A DNA stretch of 64,000 nucleotides from Chromatiales bacterium (GTDB taxonomy: Bacteria > Pseudomonadota > Gammaproteobacteria > JAGRGH01): NCBI GenBank assembly GCA_020445605.1, contig JAGRGH010000049.1:124001-188000 (forward strand). Direction: 5' to 3'. The translations under genes were made by a program, and so were the position numbers. The notes beneath the pieces are model-generated. The model did no database searches, had not been told where the DNA came from, and saw nothing but the letters and a program-made list of their open reading frames with translations. Each line of letters opens with the position of its first letter. Position 1 is the first letter of the stretch. Below, one piece after another: positions 17,629 to 27,347 of the stretch.

Positions 17629-19350
17629 ATGAGTGAACGAGTCGTCGTCGATCCGATTACGCGAATCGAGGGCCACCTGCGCATCGAGGCGCAGATGGAT
17701 GGCAGCAATATCGCCCAGGCCTACTCGTCCGGCACGATGGTGCGAGGCATCGAAACGATTCTGAAGGGGCGCGATCCGCGTGATGCATGGGCCTTCGCGC
17801 AGCGCATCTGTGGCGTGTGCACGCTGGTGCACGGTGTCGCCTCCATCCGCGCGGTCGAGGATGCACTCAAGTACAAGATTCCGCCGAATGCCGAGATCAT
17901 CCGCAACCTGATGATCGCCGCGCAGTACGTGCACGACCACGTCATGCACTTCTACCACCTGCACGCGCTCGACTGGGTCGACGTCGTCTCGGCGCTGTCG
18001 GCCGACCACAAGGCGACCTCCGAACTTGCCCAGTCGATCTCGAACTGGCCGAAAAGCTCGGCGGGTTACTTCCGCGACGTGCAGAAGCGACTGAAGGATT
18101 TCGTGGCCGCCGGCCAGCTCGGCATCTTCGCGAAGGCCTACTGGGGCCATCCGGCCTACAAGCTGCCGGCCGAGGCGAACCTGATGGCCGTTGCGCACTA
18201 TCTCGAAGCGCTGGAGTGGCAACGCGATGTCGTCAAACTGCATGCGATCTTCGGCGGCAAGAATCCGCACCCGATGTTCCTGGTCGGCGGGGTGCCGAGC
18301 CCGATCGATCTGAATTCCGATTCGGCGATCAACGCAAAGCGACTCGCCCAGGTGCAGGATGTAATCACCCACATGCGCACCTTTGTGGATCAGGTCTACA
18401 TCCCGGACACACTCGCCGTTGCCGGTTTCTACAAGGACTGGGGCGAACGTGGCGAGGGCGTGGGCAATTTCCTCTGCTACGGCGACTTTCCGGCCAAGGG
18501 CATGGGTGATCCGTCGAGCTTCCTGATCCCCCCCGGCGTGATTCTGGATCGCGACCTGTCGACCATTCATCCGATCGACATGGAAAGCCCGGACGAGATC
18601 AAGGAGTTTGTCAGCCACTCCTGGTACGACTACACCGGCGGCAAGGCGACCGGCCTGCACCCCTACGCCGGCGAAACGAATCTGAACTACACCGGCCCGA
18701 AGCCGCCATACAGGCAGCTCAACGTCGAGGAGTCCTATTCCTGGCTCAAGGCGCCGCGCTGGAAAGGCAAGGTCATGGAGGTCGGCCCGTTGGCGCGTGT
18801 GCTGACGTTGTATGCCAGCGGTCACGAGATGACGAAAGAGCTGGTTGGAATGACGCTCGCGAAACTCGACCTGCCCGCGCGAGCGCTGTTCTCCACACTC
18901 GGGCGGACCGCCGCGCGCACGCTCGAAACCAAGATCATCGTCGAGGCGATGCAGGGCTGGTACGACACGCTGGTCGCGAACATCAAGTCCGGCGACACCA
19001 AGACGTTCAACGAGACGCAGTGGTCGCCATCGACCTGGCCGCGCGAGGCCCGTGGCGTGGGTTATACCGAGGCGCCCCGCGGGGGGCTTGCACACTGGGT
19101 CGTGATCAAGGACGGCATCATCGACAACTACCAGGCCGTGGTGCCGTCAACCTGGAATGCCGGTCCGCGCGATGCCGAGAATCAGCCCGGACCCTACGAG
19201 GCCGCGTTGCAGGACAACCATCAGCTGCATGATCCGAAACAGCCGATCGAGATCCTGCGCACCATCCACAGCTTCGATCCCTGCATCGCCTGCGCGGTGC
19301 ATGTCACGGATCCGGATGGCGAGGAGCTCGTTCAGGTCCGTGTGCTTTAA
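17629..19350 (+). CDS. hynL: [NiFe] hydrogenase large subunit
   Basis: A 573-residue catalytic subunit that binds the Ni-Fe(CN)2CO centre. The L1 motif RICGVCTLVHG (about residue 60) and L2 motif DPCIACAVH (near 555) provide the four Cys ligands. The tail VTDPDGEELVQVRVL after the His is what the endopeptidase removes. ITRIEGHLRIE near the N-terminus is a family signature. AAGG lies upstream of the ATG. A 96-bp gap separates it from isp2. Confidence 0.97.
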   Translation: MSERVVVDPITRIEGHLRIEAQMDGSNIAQAYSSGTMVRGIETILKGRDPRDAWAFAQRICGVCTLVHGVASIRAVEDALKYKIPPNAEIIRNLMIAAQYVHDHVMHFYHLHALDWVDVVSALSADHKATSELAQSISNWPKSSAGYFRDVQKRLKDFVAAGQLGIFAKAYWGHPAYKLPAEANLMAVAHYLEALEWQRDVVKLHAIFGGKNPHPMFLVGGVPSPIDLNSDSAINAKRLAQVQDVITHMRTFVDQVYIPDTLAVAGFYKDWGERGEGVGNFLCYGDFPAKGMGDPSSFLIPPGVILDRDLSTIHPIDMESPDEIKEFVSHSWYDYTGGKATGLHPYAGETNLNYTGPKPPYRQLNVEESYSWLKAPRWKGKVMEVGPLARVLTLYASGHEMTKELVGMTLAKLDLPARALFSTLGRTAARTLETKIIVEAMQGWYDTLVANIKSGDTKTFNETQWSPSTWPREARGVGYTEAPRGGLAHWVVIKDGIIDNYQAVVPSTWNAGPRDAENQPGPYEAALQDNHQLHDPKQPIEILRTIHSFDPCIACAVHVTDPDGEELVQVRVL

Positions 19351-19363
19351 TGGAGCGTTGACA

Positions 19364-19930
19364 ATGCGATTTCTGATTCGACTTTTCGCCGTCCTCCTGT
19401 CCGCGCTGGCAATGACCTGCGCGCACGCGCATCCGCCGGATGCACTGGCGCTCGGCGCCGGGCTGGCCCATCCGCTGACCGGAACGGACCATCTGCTCGT
19501 GGTGACAGGACTCGGGCTCTGGGCGGCGATCTCCCGGCCGCAACGCTACTGGAGCATCGCCAGCGCCCTGTTTTTTGGCGTTGCGGCCGGTTACGGGCTG
19601 GCGGTGATGGCGCCCGCGGGCGCTGGTCTGCACGTGGCGCTGCCGGCCTCGGTCGCGATTGTCGGGCTGGTGGTCGCGGCTGCCCTGCGGTTTCCTGAAT
19701 GGATCGCCTGGCTGCTGGCCGCGGGTGCCGGCGCACTGCAGGCCGTCGTCCATGCCGCACCGACGGGACTCGCCGGACAGATCGACTTCGAGATCGGACT
19801 GCTGCTCTCGACACTCGTGCTGTACGCCGGCGGCCTCGGCGTCGGCCGGTGGCTGCATCCGGGTGGCGTTCGCCTGCTCGGTATCTTGATCGCGACCGCC
19901 GGAACGGGACTGGCCTGGGCGTTACACTAG
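19364..19930 (+). CDS. hupE: HupE/UreJ-family nickel permease
   Basis: A 188-residue protein with a cleavable signal (ending CAHA) and about six membrane helices. The family metal-binding motif HPLTGTDHLL follows the signal peptide. HupE proteins import Ni(II) for hydrogenase. It begins 13 bp after the large-subunit gene, so nickel supply is tied to enzyme production. Confidence 0.9.
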   Translation: MRFLIRLFAVLLSALAMTCAHAHPPDALALGAGLAHPLTGTDHLLVVTGLGLWAAISRPQRYWSIASALFFGVAAGYGLAVMAPAGAGLHVALPASVAIVGLVVAAALRFPEWIAWLLAAGAGALQAVVHAAPTGLAGQIDFEIGLLLSTLVLYAGGLGVGRWLHPGGVRLLGILIATAGTGLAWALH

Positions 19931-19950
19931 TGGGCCATTAGGCCCACCAG
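19927..19950 (+). terminator. GC-rich hairpin after hupE
   Basis: A 10-bp stem with one mismatch and an ATTA loop starts on the hupE stop codon (CTAGTGGGCC/GGCCCACCAG), followed by CCCTTTC rather than a clean T run. It may end or attenuate hydrogenase mRNA before the DUF1538 operon. Confidence 0.4.
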
Positions 19951-20040
19951 GCCCTTTCACACTGCGCTTGGCGCAGCGTCGCTGCCCCAGAACACTCGGG
20001 TGCCCGGCGCCAGGCGATTTTCCGTGGCGTTGATCCGAGC

Positions 20041-20763
20041 TTGAGCGGACTGTCCCGAAACCTGCTTGAAAGTGCCCGCGACCTGGCCCCGATCATCGGG
20101 GTCATCGCGTTTTTCCAGATCGTCGTCCTCGGTCAGCCCCTGCCTCGGTTCTGGGAGCTGCTGTACGGCACCGCACTGGTGCTGGTCGGCCTTGCCCTGT
20201 TCGTGCGTGGACTCCAGCTCGGCCTGTTTCCGATCGGCGAATCGCTGGCCTGGTCGTTTGCGCGCAAGGGCAGCCTGTTCTGGCTGCTGGCCTTTGCCTT
20301 CGCGCTAGGCTTCGGCACCACGGTCGCCGAGCCGGCGTTGATCGCCGTTGCCGACGAAGCGGCCGTGGTCGCGGCCGACGGCGGCATGATCGAATCCACC
20401 GCCGACGCCAGGGACCGCTACGCCACGGGCCTGCGTTACACCGTCGCGGTCTCAGTCGGTTTCGCGATCGTGCTCGGCGTGCTGCGCATCGCGCTCGGCT
20501 GGCCGCTGCCGGCGCTGATCATCGGTGGTTACATCGGCGTGGTGGTGATGACCTATTTCGCGCCACACGAAATCATCGGCATCGCCTACGACGCGGGCGG
20601 CGTGACGACCTCGACGATCACCGTGCCGCTGGTAACGGCACTGGGCGTCGGGCTCGCCTCCAGCATCCGCGGCCGCAACCCGCTGGTCGACGGCTTCGGG
20701 CTGATCGCGTTCGCCTCGCTGACGCCGATGATTTTCGTCATGGGCTACGGGATGGTCGTATGA
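20041..20763 (+). CDS. DUF1538 membrane protein, first copy
   Basis: A 240-residue protein with about seven hydrophobic segments. Two segments look functional: [15 protein letters not shown] and [17 protein letters not shown]. Both recur in the next gene, so the pair likely forms a heterodimeric membrane channel or transporter. The TTG start is chosen because it aligns the N-terminus ([11 protein letters not shown]) with that of the second copy ([15 protein letters not shown]); no ATG is available. It overlaps the next gene by ATGA. Function and substrate are unknown. Confidence 0.8.
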   Translation: MSGLSRNLLESARDLAPIIGVIAFFQIVVLGQPLPRFWELLYGTALVLVGLALFVRGLQLGLFPIGESLAWSFARKGSLFWLLAFAFALGFGTTVAEPALIAVADEAAVVAADGGMIESTADARDRYATGLRYTVAVSVGFAIVLGVLRIALGWPLPALIIGGYIGVVVMTYFAPHEIIGIAYDAGGVTTSTITVPLVTALGVGLASSIRGRNPLVDGFGLIAFASLTPMIFVMGYGMVV

Positions 20764-21521
20764 GCGAGCGCCTGCTGCACCTCCTGCACACGCTTGCGGG
20801 CACCGTGTGGGATGTCGCCCCGATTGCGCTGGTGATCGTGGTCTTCCAGGTCGCCGTCATTCGCAAGCCGATCGAGCATCCAAGGCGAATCGTGGCCGGT
20901 TTTGTCTACGTACTGCTCGGGCTGACGCTGTTTCTCGAGGGGCTCGAGGTCGCGCTGTTTCCGCTTGGCAAGCTCATGGCTGAACAGTTGACGGCCGGTT
21001 ATACGGGCGGCAGCCCGTTCGCGCCGGAATATCTGACCGTGTATGCCTTCGCGGCCGCGATCGGCTTTGCCACGACGCTCGCCGAGCCTTCGCTGATCGC
21101 CGTCGCGATCAAGGCCGGACAGGTCTCGGGCGGTGCCATCGGGGCGTGGCCGCTGCGCCTCGCCGTGGCCATCGGCGTGGCGATCGGCATCGCGCTCGGC
21201 GCATGGCGCATCGTGACCGGCACGCCGCTGTACTACTACATCATCACCGGCTATGTGCTGGTGCTGATCCAGACGGCGTTCGCACCGCGCATGATCATTG
21301 CGCTCGCCTACGACTCCGGCGGCGTGACGACCTCGACGGTGACCGTACCGCTGGTGGCCGCCCTGGGCCTGGGTCTCGCCTCGCATATCCCGGGGCGCAG
21401 CCCGCTGCTCGACGGCTTCGGACTGATCGCCTTCGCGAGCCTTTTCCCGATCATGACCGTGCTCGGTTACGCGCAGATTTCGCACTGGCGCGCGCGCGTG
21501 AGGCGCGCCGCCAAAGAATGA
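20760..21521 (+). CDS. DUF1538 membrane protein, second copy
   Basis: A 253-residue paralogue of the preceding protein with the same helix layout and the same two motifs ([32 protein letters not shown]) and a basic C-terminal tail ([10 protein letters not shown]) likely facing the cytoplasm. Many DUF1538 proteins elsewhere carry both halves in one chain, so this may be a split version. The following PII-like and CBS proteins suggest ligand-controlled transport. Confidence 0.82.
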   Translation: MSERLLHLLHTLAGTVWDVAPIALVIVVFQVAVIRKPIEHPRRIVAGFVYVLLGLTLFLEGLEVALFPLGKLMAEQLTAGYTGGSPFAPEYLTVYAFAAAIGFATTLAEPSLIAVAIKAGQVSGGAIGAWPLRLAVAIGVAIGIALGAWRIVTGTPLYYYIITGYVLVLIQTAFAPRMIIALAYDSGGVTTSTVTVPLVAALGLGLASHIPGRSPLLDGFGLIAFASLFPIMTVLGYAQISHWRARVRRAAKE

Positions 21522-21536
21522 CCCGGAGGATTCGAT

Positions 21537-21887
21537 ATGAGATTCAAGTTATTGATCGCACTGGTACAAGACGAGCGAACCGAGGCCGTCCTCCAGGCCG
21601 CGCGCGAGGCCGGCGCCACCGGCGCCACGGTCATCACGAGCGCCCGCGGCGAAGGCCTGGAGCCCACCCGCTCGTTTCTGGGTCTGTCACTGGAAACGCC
21701 GCGCGATGTGGTCATGCTGCTGGTCGAGGAACATCGCAGCCGCGCGATTCTGGAGCACATCGCGCAGGTGGCCCGGTTCGACGCCGATCCCGGCTCGGGC
21801 ATCGCGTTTCAGATCGCGGTCGAGGACGCGGTTGGAATTTCCCAGCAGATGAACGTACTGCTTCAAGAAGTGGAGGACGAACTATGA
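21537..21887 (+). CDS. PII-like signalling protein
   Basis: A 116-residue protein with a ferredoxin-like PII fold. It ends a core segment with GSGIAFQIAVEDAVGI, which parallels the GDGKIFVLPVEDA segment of GlnB. The T-loop lacks the uridylylated Tyr, so it is not a classical nitrogen sensor. PII-like proteins encoded beside transporters usually bind a nucleotide and gate the transporter; that role is inferred here for the DUF1538 pair. GGAGG precedes the ATG, and the stop overlaps the next start (ATGA). Confidence 0.8.
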   Translation: MRFKLLIALVQDERTEAVLQAAREAGATGATVITSARGEGLEPTRSFLGLSLETPRDVVMLLVEEHRSRAILEHIAQVARFDADPGSGIAFQIAVEDAVGISQQMNVLLQEVEDEL

Positions 21888-22291
21888 ACGACGAGACGAT
21901 CGTGCGCGTCGCCGAGGTCATGCACCGTGGTGTCGACGTGATCGACGGCCGCGCGACCATCGCCGAGGCGCTGCACGCGATGCAGTATCCGGACAACAAG
22001 CTCATGCTGGTGCGCAAACGCGATGTCAACGACGAGTTCGGCGCCCTGCTGCTGTCGGACATCGCCCGCCACGTCATCGCGCCGAACCGTGCGCCCGAGC
22101 GCGTGAACGTCTACGAAATCATGGCCAAGCCCGTGATCAGCGTGCCGTCGCGAATGGATATCCGCTACTGCGCGCGGCTGCTCGACCGCTTCAACCTGTC
22201 CCGCGCCCCGGTGATCGACGGCGACGAACCGGTCGGGGTGGTCAGCTTCACCGGCATCGTGCTGCGCGGCCTGCGCGACCGCATGCCCTGA
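21884..22291 (+). CDS. CBS-pair protein of the DUF1538 operon
   Basis: A 135-residue protein made almost only of two CBS motifs (VAEVMHRGVDVIDG... and YEIMAKPVISVPSRMDI...GVVSFTGIVLRG). CBS pairs bind adenine nucleotides and regulate partner proteins. Its coupling to the PII-like gene suggests the operon reads energy or nucleotide state by two sensors. It ends 8 bp before the FNR-type site of hemN. Confidence 0.85.
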   Translation: MNDETIVRVAEVMHRGVDVIDGRATIAEALHAMQYPDNKLMLVRKRDVNDEFGALLLSDIARHVIAPNRAPERVNVYEIMAKPVISVPSRMDIRYCARLLDRFNLSRAPVIDGDEPVGVVSFTGIVLRGLRDRMP

Positions 22292-22298
22292 TACGCCC

Positions 22299-22340
22299 TT
22301 GATGCAGGTCAAACGCATGACGGTCGGCATGGCTCAGAAT
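22299..22340 (+). promoter_or_regulatory. FNR-type site and -10 element of hemN
   Basis: TTGAT-GCAG-GTCAA (22299-22312) matches the FNR box in nine of ten half-site positions. CAGAAT (22335-22340) lies exactly where a class II promoter with the box at -41.5 would place its -10, giving a start near 22347, 19 nt before the hemN ATG. Confidence 0.75.
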
Positions 22341-22365
22341 CTGCCTGCCGACCTGATATGAATCC

Positions 22366-23757
22366 ATGGACAAGATCGTTTTCGACCCGGAACTGATTCG
22401 CCGCCACGACCGGCCGGGGCCGCGCTATACCTCGTATCCGACCGCGGTCGAGTTTTCGGACGATTTTTCCGAGGCCGATTACAAGCGGCACGCGCGCGAA
22501 ACCAATCACGACCCAATCCCCTCGCCGCTGTCGCTGTATTTCCACATCCCGTTCTGCGCGCACGTCTGCTTCTACTGCGGCTGCTCGAAGATTGTCACCC
22601 GCCAACGCGAACGTGCGTTGCCGTATCTCGAGCGCCTCAAGCGCGAGATCGAAATGCAGGCGGAACTGTTCGACCGCGACCGTGGCGTGGACCAACTGCA
22701 TTTCGGCGGCGGCACGCCGACCTTCCTGAGCATCGACCAACTGCGCGATCTCATTGCGCACATCGGCCGGCATTTCAGCCTGCGCAGCGACGACAGCGGC
22801 GACTACTCGATCGAGATCGACCCGCGCGAGGCCGATGGCCAGATGATCGCGGACCTGCGCGGTCTCGGCCTCAACCGGATCAGCATCGGCGTGCAGGATT
22901 TCGACCCGCGCGTGCAGGAGGCCGTACACCGCGAGCAGCCGATCGAACTCGTGCAGGCGATCATCGACGCCGCGCGCGAGGAAAAGTACCGCTCGGTGAA
23001 CTTCGATCTGATCTACGGCCTGCCGTTTCAGACCGTGCAGACCTTCCGCGAAACTCTGGACCGCGTGATCGAACTCGGCCCGGACCGCATCGCGGTGTTC
23101 AACTATGCGCACCTGCCCGAACGCTTCAAGCCGCAGCGCCGCATCCGCGCCGAGGACCTGCCATCACCCGCGGAAAAAATCGAGATCCTGCAATCCACGA
23201 TCGAACGTCTGACCGGCGCGGGCTATCGTTTCATCGGCATGGATCATTTCGCGCGCCCGCACGACGAACTCGCCCGCGCGCAGCGCCAGAACCGCCTGCA
23301 CCGCAACTTTCAGGGCTACACCGAGCGCCCGGAGTGCACGCTTGTAGGTATGGGCATGACGGCGATCGGTGATCTCGGCACGGCGTATGCGCAGAACGCG
23401 CGCACGCTGGACGCCTACGTCGCCGCAATCGACCAGGGCCGACTGCCGATCGAGCGTGGCGTTGCGCTGAATCGCGACGATCTCGTGCGCCGCCGCGTGA
23501 TCATGGACCTGATCTGCAACCTGCGCACCGATCTGACGGATGTCTGCGACTGTTTTGCCATCGAAAACGCCGATTATTTCACCGCGGCGCTGGAGCGTCT
23601 GGGCGAATTCGCCGCCGATGACATGGTGCGTATCGACGGCAAAGTCGTGCAGGTGCTCGATCGCGGCCGGCTGCTGGTACGCAACATCTGCGGGGCGTTC
23701 GACCGCTATCGCGGTGAATCCACACCCCAGCCCAACCGCTTCTCGCGTGTGATCTGA
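22366..23757 (+). CDS. hemN: Oxygen-independent coproporphyrinogen III dehydrogenase
   Basis: A radical SAM enzyme of 463 residues that decarboxylates coproporphyrinogen III to protoporphyrinogen IX without O2. The cluster motif is CAHVCFYCGC, the HemN form CxxxCxxC with the extra Cys; HFGGGTPTFL and the N-terminal PGPRYTSYPTAVEF also fit true HemN rather than HemW. A FNR-type site with class II spacing lies upstream, in line with anaerobic induction known for hemN in other gammaproteobacteria. Confidence 0.95.
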   Translation: MDKIVFDPELIRRHDRPGPRYTSYPTAVEFSDDFSEADYKRHARETNHDPIPSPLSLYFHIPFCAHVCFYCGCSKIVTRQRERALPYLERLKREIEMQAELFDRDRGVDQLHFGGGTPTFLSIDQLRDLIAHIGRHFSLRSDDSGDYSIEIDPREADGQMIADLRGLGLNRISIGVQDFDPRVQEAVHREQPIELVQAIIDAAREEKYRSVNFDLIYGLPFQTVQTFRETLDRVIELGPDRIAVFNYAHLPERFKPQRRIRAEDLPSPAEKIEILQSTIERLTGAGYRFIGMDHFARPHDELARAQRQNRLHRNFQGYTERPECTLVGMGMTAIGDLGTAYAQNARTLDAYVAAIDQGRLPIERGVALNRDDLVRRRVIMDLICNLRTDLTDVCDCFAIENADYFTAALERLGEFAADDMVRIDGKVVQVLDRGRLLVRNICGAFDRYRGESTPQPNRFSRVI

Positions 23758-23769
23758 ACGCCCTACGCG

Positions 23770-24040
23770 GTGCAGCCATGTAGGGTGCGCACAGCGCACC
23801 GGGTTCGGCTGATTTTGAACCGCAGCGCCGCGGAGCACGCAGAGAATTTTCCCGGTCTTGAGCTTCAACGGTGCGCGGTGCGCTCCCTACCCGGCCTGGC
23901 GGTTCAAACCGGCGCCTGATTCAATATCCCGGCGTGGCGGCGCAAGGGGCGCACGCTTCGCGGCAGGAAATTTTCTCTGCGTCCTCCGCGCCTCTGCCGT
24001 TCAAACGTGGTTCCATCGGCTTCAACGGTGCGCGGTGCGC
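23770..24040. repeat. Intergenic mosaic of inverted and direct repeats between hemN and glnS
   Basis: This 303-bp gap holds no gene. Arms at 23813-23852 and 23965-24005 form an imperfect inverted repeat of about 40 bp whose core reads GCGGAGNACGCAGAGAA. A 22-bp sequence starting GCTTCAACGGTG is repeated exactly at 23862-23883 and 24019-24040. GTAGGGTGCGCA near 23779 is mirrored by TGCGCTCCCTAC near 23879. Related sequence occurs at 56439-56470. hemN and glnS converge here. Confidence 0.7.
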
Positions 24041-24060
24041 ACCCGGCGACGCTGCGCGCC

Positions 24061-25749
24061 CTAACCGGCTTCGTTGTCCTGCGCGCCGCGGGTGTCGCGC
24101 AGGGGTACGACGCGGTTGAAGACCGGTTGCCCGTCCTCGGTGTTCGTCTTGTCGCGGCAGAAGTAGCCCTCGCGCTCGAACTGCCAGGGCTGTTCGGGTT
24201 CGGCGCTGGCCAGCAGCGGTTCGAGTTTCGCGTGCTGGCGCACGACCAGTGATTCAGGGTTGAGCTGATCGACGAAATCCGCGCCACCGGCCCCTGGACG
24301 CGCAACCGTGAACAGCCGGTCGTACAGCCGGACTTCCGCATGCACGGCCGTCGCGGCATTCACCCAGTGGATGACGCCGCGCACCTTGCGCCCGACCGGA
24401 TCGGCGCCGAGCGTTTCCGGGTCGTAGCTGCAATGCAGTTTGCGAATGCTGCCGTCCTCGTCGTGCTCGATCGAGTCACAGCGGATGACGAACGCATTGC
24501 GCAGCCGAACCTCGCCGCCCAGCACCAGACGCTTGAACTTCTTGTTCGCCTCGGGCCGGAAGTCCGCGCGGTCGATCCACAGTTCTCCGCCGAATTCGAT
24601 CGTGCGTTCGCCCATCGCGGCGTCTTTCGGATGGTTCGGCACGTGGAGCGTGACGGTTTCGCCGGCCGGCCAGTTGTCGATCACGAGTTTCAGCGGATCG
24701 AGCACGGCCATGCGCCGTGGTGCGTGGGTGTCCAGATCCTCGCGCACGGTGTTTTCCAGCAGCGACAGCTCGACCTGGTTCGCCGCCTTGGTAATCCCGA
24801 TGCGGTCACAGAACAGGCGAATGGCGCGCGGCGTATAACCGCGTCGGCGCAGACCGGCGATGGTCGGCATGCGCGGATCGTCCCAACCGGAAACGTGCTT
24901 TTCGTTCACAAGCCGGGTGAGGTGGCGTTTCGACAGCACGGTGTACTCGAGTTCCAGACGCGAGAACTCGATCTGTCGCGGCCGACATTCGGTCGCGCAG
25001 TTTTCGATCACCCAGTCGTACAGCGGCCGGTGATCCTCGAACTCCAGCGTGCACAGCGAATGCGTCACGCACTCGAACGCATCCGATAGCGGATGCGTGA
25101 AGTCGTAGCTCGGGTAGATCGACCAGGTCGCGCCGGTCTGGTGATGTACGGCTCCGTGCTTGATGCGGTAGAGCACGGGATCGCGCAGGTTGATGTTGCC
25201 CGATGCCATGTCGATGCGGGCGCGCAGCGTGCGCGAGCCGTCCGGGAAGGCGCCGGCGCGCATCTCGCCGAACAGCGCGAGGTTTTCTTCAACGGATCGT
25301 TCTCGATACGGACTGTCGCGACCGGGTTCGGTCAGCGTGCCACGGTATTCGCGCGTTTCGTCCGGGCTGAGATCACAGACGTAGGCCCTGCCCGCGCGGA
25401 TCAGCGCAACCGCGCAGTCGTGGATCCGCTCGAAGTAATCAGACGCAAAGTACAGCCGGTCGTCCCAGTCGAAGCCGAGCCAGCGCACGTCGTTCTGGAT
25501 GGAGTCGACGAATTCGACATCCTCTTTCGCCGGATTCGTGTCGTCGAAGCGCAGGTTGCAGATCGAATCCGGGTAATCCAGCGCCAGACCGAAATTCAGG
25601 CAGATCGACTTTGCATGGCCGATATGCAGATAACCGTTTGGCTCCGGCGGAAAGCGTGTGACGATGCGACGATGCCGGCCGGCGGCGAGATCATCCTCGA
25701 TGATCTGGCGGATGAAGTGCGCCGGGCGGTCCGCTTCGGTCGCGCTCAT
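24061..25749 (-). CDS. glnS: Glutaminyl-tRNA synthetase
   Basis: A 562-residue class I synthetase that charges tRNA-Gln. The HIGH-type motif is [14 protein letters not shown] and the KMSKS-type motif is VLSKRHL. The C-terminal anticodon-binding beta-barrels are present (about 340-550). Its ATG overlaps the gltX stop by 4 bp, so glutamate and glutamine charging enzymes share one transcript. Confidence 0.97.
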   Translation of the reverse strand: MSATEADRPAHFIRQIIEDDLAAGRHRRIVTRFPPEPNGYLHIGHAKSICLNFGLALDYPDSICNLRFDDTNPAKEDVEFVDSIQNDVRWLGFDWDDRLYFASDYFERIHDCAVALIRAGRAYVCDLSPDETREYRGTLTEPGRDSPYRERSVEENLALFGEMRAGAFPDGSRTLRARIDMASGNINLRDPVLYRIKHGAVHHQTGATWSIYPSYDFTHPLSDAFECVTHSLCTLEFEDHRPLYDWVIENCATECRPRQIEFSRLELEYTVLSKRHLTRLVNEKHVSGWDDPRMPTIAGLRRRGYTPRAIRLFCDRIGITKAANQVELSLLENTVREDLDTHAPRRMAVLDPLKLVIDNWPAGETVTLHVPNHPKDAAMGERTIEFGGELWIDRADFRPEANKKFKRLVLGGEVRLRNAFVIRCDSIEHDEDGSIRKLHCSYDPETLGADPVGRKVRGVIHWVNAATAVHAEVRLYDRLFTVARPGAGGADFVDQLNPESLVVRQHAKLEPLLASAEPEQPWQFEREGYFCRDKTNTEDGQPVFNRVVPLRDTRGAQDNEAG

Positions 25750-27155
25750 GCCACCGCTTCCCGTGCGCGCGTGAATTCGATTGCGCGATCCAGCCTTCGC
25801 AGCGTGGCGTCGCGGCCGATCAGCGCCAGTGTCACATCGATCGATGGTGATGCGGCGCGCCCGGTGACGGCGACGCGCAAAGGCTGCGCGACCTTGCCGA
25901 CCTTGAGCTGCATCGTTTCAGCGACCTGCTGGACGCGCGCCCAGGCCTCGGCGCCGTCCCATGCGTCAAGTTTCGCCAGTTCCGCGCGCACGGCCTCGAG
26001 CGCCGGCAGTGCGACCGGACGCAGATGGGCCTTGGCGGCATCGGCGTCAAAGTCATCGAAATCGCGAAAATACATGGCACTTTGCGTGGCCATCTCGACG
26101 AGTGTCGTCGCGCGCTCGCGCTGCGCGGTGACGACCTCCGCAACGGGCGGTCCGTCGTCCGGATCGATGCCGAGTGCGCCTAGATGCCGCCGTAGCAGCG
26201 TCGCGATGTGCCCGGTGTCCGCGCTTTTCAGATAGTGCTGGTTGAACCAGCTCAGCTTGTCGGTGTTGAACGAAGCGGCGGCCTTGTTCACCGCGCCGAG
26301 ATCGAAGTGGCCGATCATCTCGTCGAGCGTGAACAGCTCCTGATCGCCATGCGACCAGCCGAGCCGCACCAGATGATTGAGCAGCGCCTCCGGCAGAAAG
26401 CCATCGTCGCGGAACTGGATGACGCTGACCGCGCCGTGGCGCTTGGACAGGCGCTGGCCGTCATCGCCGAGAATCATCGGCACGTGGGCATAGCGCGGCA
26501 GCTCGGCGCCGATCGCTCGCAGCAGGTTGATCTGCCGCGGCGTGTTGTTCAGATGATCGTCGCCGCGGATCACATGCGTGATGCGCATGTCCAGATCGTC
26601 GGCCACGACGCTGAGATTGTAGGTCGGCGTACCGTCGCTGCGGCGGATCACCAGATCGTCCAGCTCGGCGTTGTCGAAGGCGACCGGTCCACGGATCAGG
26701 TCATCGACGACGACCGTGCCGGCATCCGGGTTACGAAACCGCACGACGTGTTCACTGGTGGCCGAAACATTGCGTGCGCGACAGCGACCGTCGTAACGCG
26801 GCTTGAGCCCGGCGGCGCGCTGCGATTCGCGCAGTTCGTCGAGCCGCTCACGCGAGCAGTCGCAGCGGTAGGCATGCCCTGCCCCCAACAACTCGTCGAT
26901 GATCGCGTTGTACCGGTCGAATCGTTCGGTCTGGTAGAACGGCCCCTCGTCGTATTCCAGCCCCAGCCAGGCCATGCCTTCGAGGATGGCGTTGACGGAT
27001 TCGGCCGTGGAGCGCTCGCGGTCGGTGTCCTCGATGCGCAGCACGAAAACCCCGCCATGGCGGCGTGCATACAGGTAGCTGAACAGCGCCGTGCGGGCGC
27101 CACCGACATGCAGATAGCCGGTCGGGCTCGGGGCAAAACGGGTGCGGACGGTCAT
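25746..27155 (-). CDS. gltX: Glutamyl-tRNA synthetase
   Basis: A 469-residue class I synthetase. [19 protein letters not shown] is the N-terminal signature, [12 protein letters not shown] is a possible zinc-site remnant, and RLSKRHGA is the KMSKS-type motif. The ATG at 27155 is the only start that begins just before the signature ([13 protein letters not shown]). It leads a gltX-glnS operon. Confidence 0.96.
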   Translation of the reverse strand: MTVRTRFAPSPTGYLHVGGARTALFSYLYARRHGGVFVLRIEDTDRERSTAESVNAILEGMAWLGLEYDEGPFYQTERFDRYNAIIDELLGAGHAYRCDCSRERLDELRESQRAAGLKPRYDGRCRARNVSATSEHVVRFRNPDAGTVVVDDLIRGPVAFDNAELDDLVIRRSDGTPTYNLSVVADDLDMRITHVIRGDDHLNNTPRQINLLRAIGAELPRYAHVPMILGDDGQRLSKRHGAVSVIQFRDDGFLPEALLNHLVRLGWSHGDQELFTLDEMIGHFDLGAVNKAAASFNTDKLSWFNQHYLKSADTGHIATLLRRHLGALGIDPDDGPPVAEVVTAQRERATTLVEMATQSAMYFRDFDDFDADAAKAHLRPVALPALEAVRAELAKLDAWDGAEAWARVQQVAETMQLKVGKVAQPLRVAVTGRAASPSIDVTLALIGRDATLRRLDRAIEFTRAREAVA

Positions 27156-27182
27156 GCGAATCGACGGTGCGGAAAACGCGCG

Positions 27183-27191
27183 ATTGTAGCA
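27183..27191 (-). promoter_or_regulatory. Extended -10 promoter of gltX
   Basis: TGC-TACAAT on the minus strand, an extended -10, places the start about 20 nt before the gltX ATG. No good -35 is seen, as is common for extended -10 promoters. Confidence 0.55.
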
Positions 27192-27330
27192 GCCCGGGCC
27201 ACACGCGAAACCGGCACGTTGCGCGTCTGCGCGGTGCGCCCCGAACCACCACAAAACGTCACTTTCTGCCTCGAAACTGAGCTAAATCATCAAATCTGGC
27301 GATGGAACCCCCGATTCACCGGCTTGCCGG

Positions 27331-27347
27331 TCGGCACGATACTTGCG
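27331..27347 (+). promoter_or_regulatory. sigma-54 promoter of the surface appendage operon
   Basis: CGGCACG-N4-TTGCG matches the -24/-12 consensus TGGCACG-N4-TTGCW except for the first and last base, with the invariant GG and GC correctly spaced. The start would fall near 27358, leaving a leader of about 140 nt. The rest of the 345-bp gap between gltX and 27501 shows nothing else clear. Confidence 0.65.

Noticed and set aside
17578-19095. 505-codon minus-strand frame opposite the hydrogenase large subunit
   Set aside because: Antisense shadow of a certain gene caused by high GC; low-complexity composition.
19927-19950. Solo end of the 28687-28948 element, since both start CTAGTGGGCC
   Set aside because: Only the first bases match; the rest is an ordinary short hairpin, so a terminator-like role is more likely.
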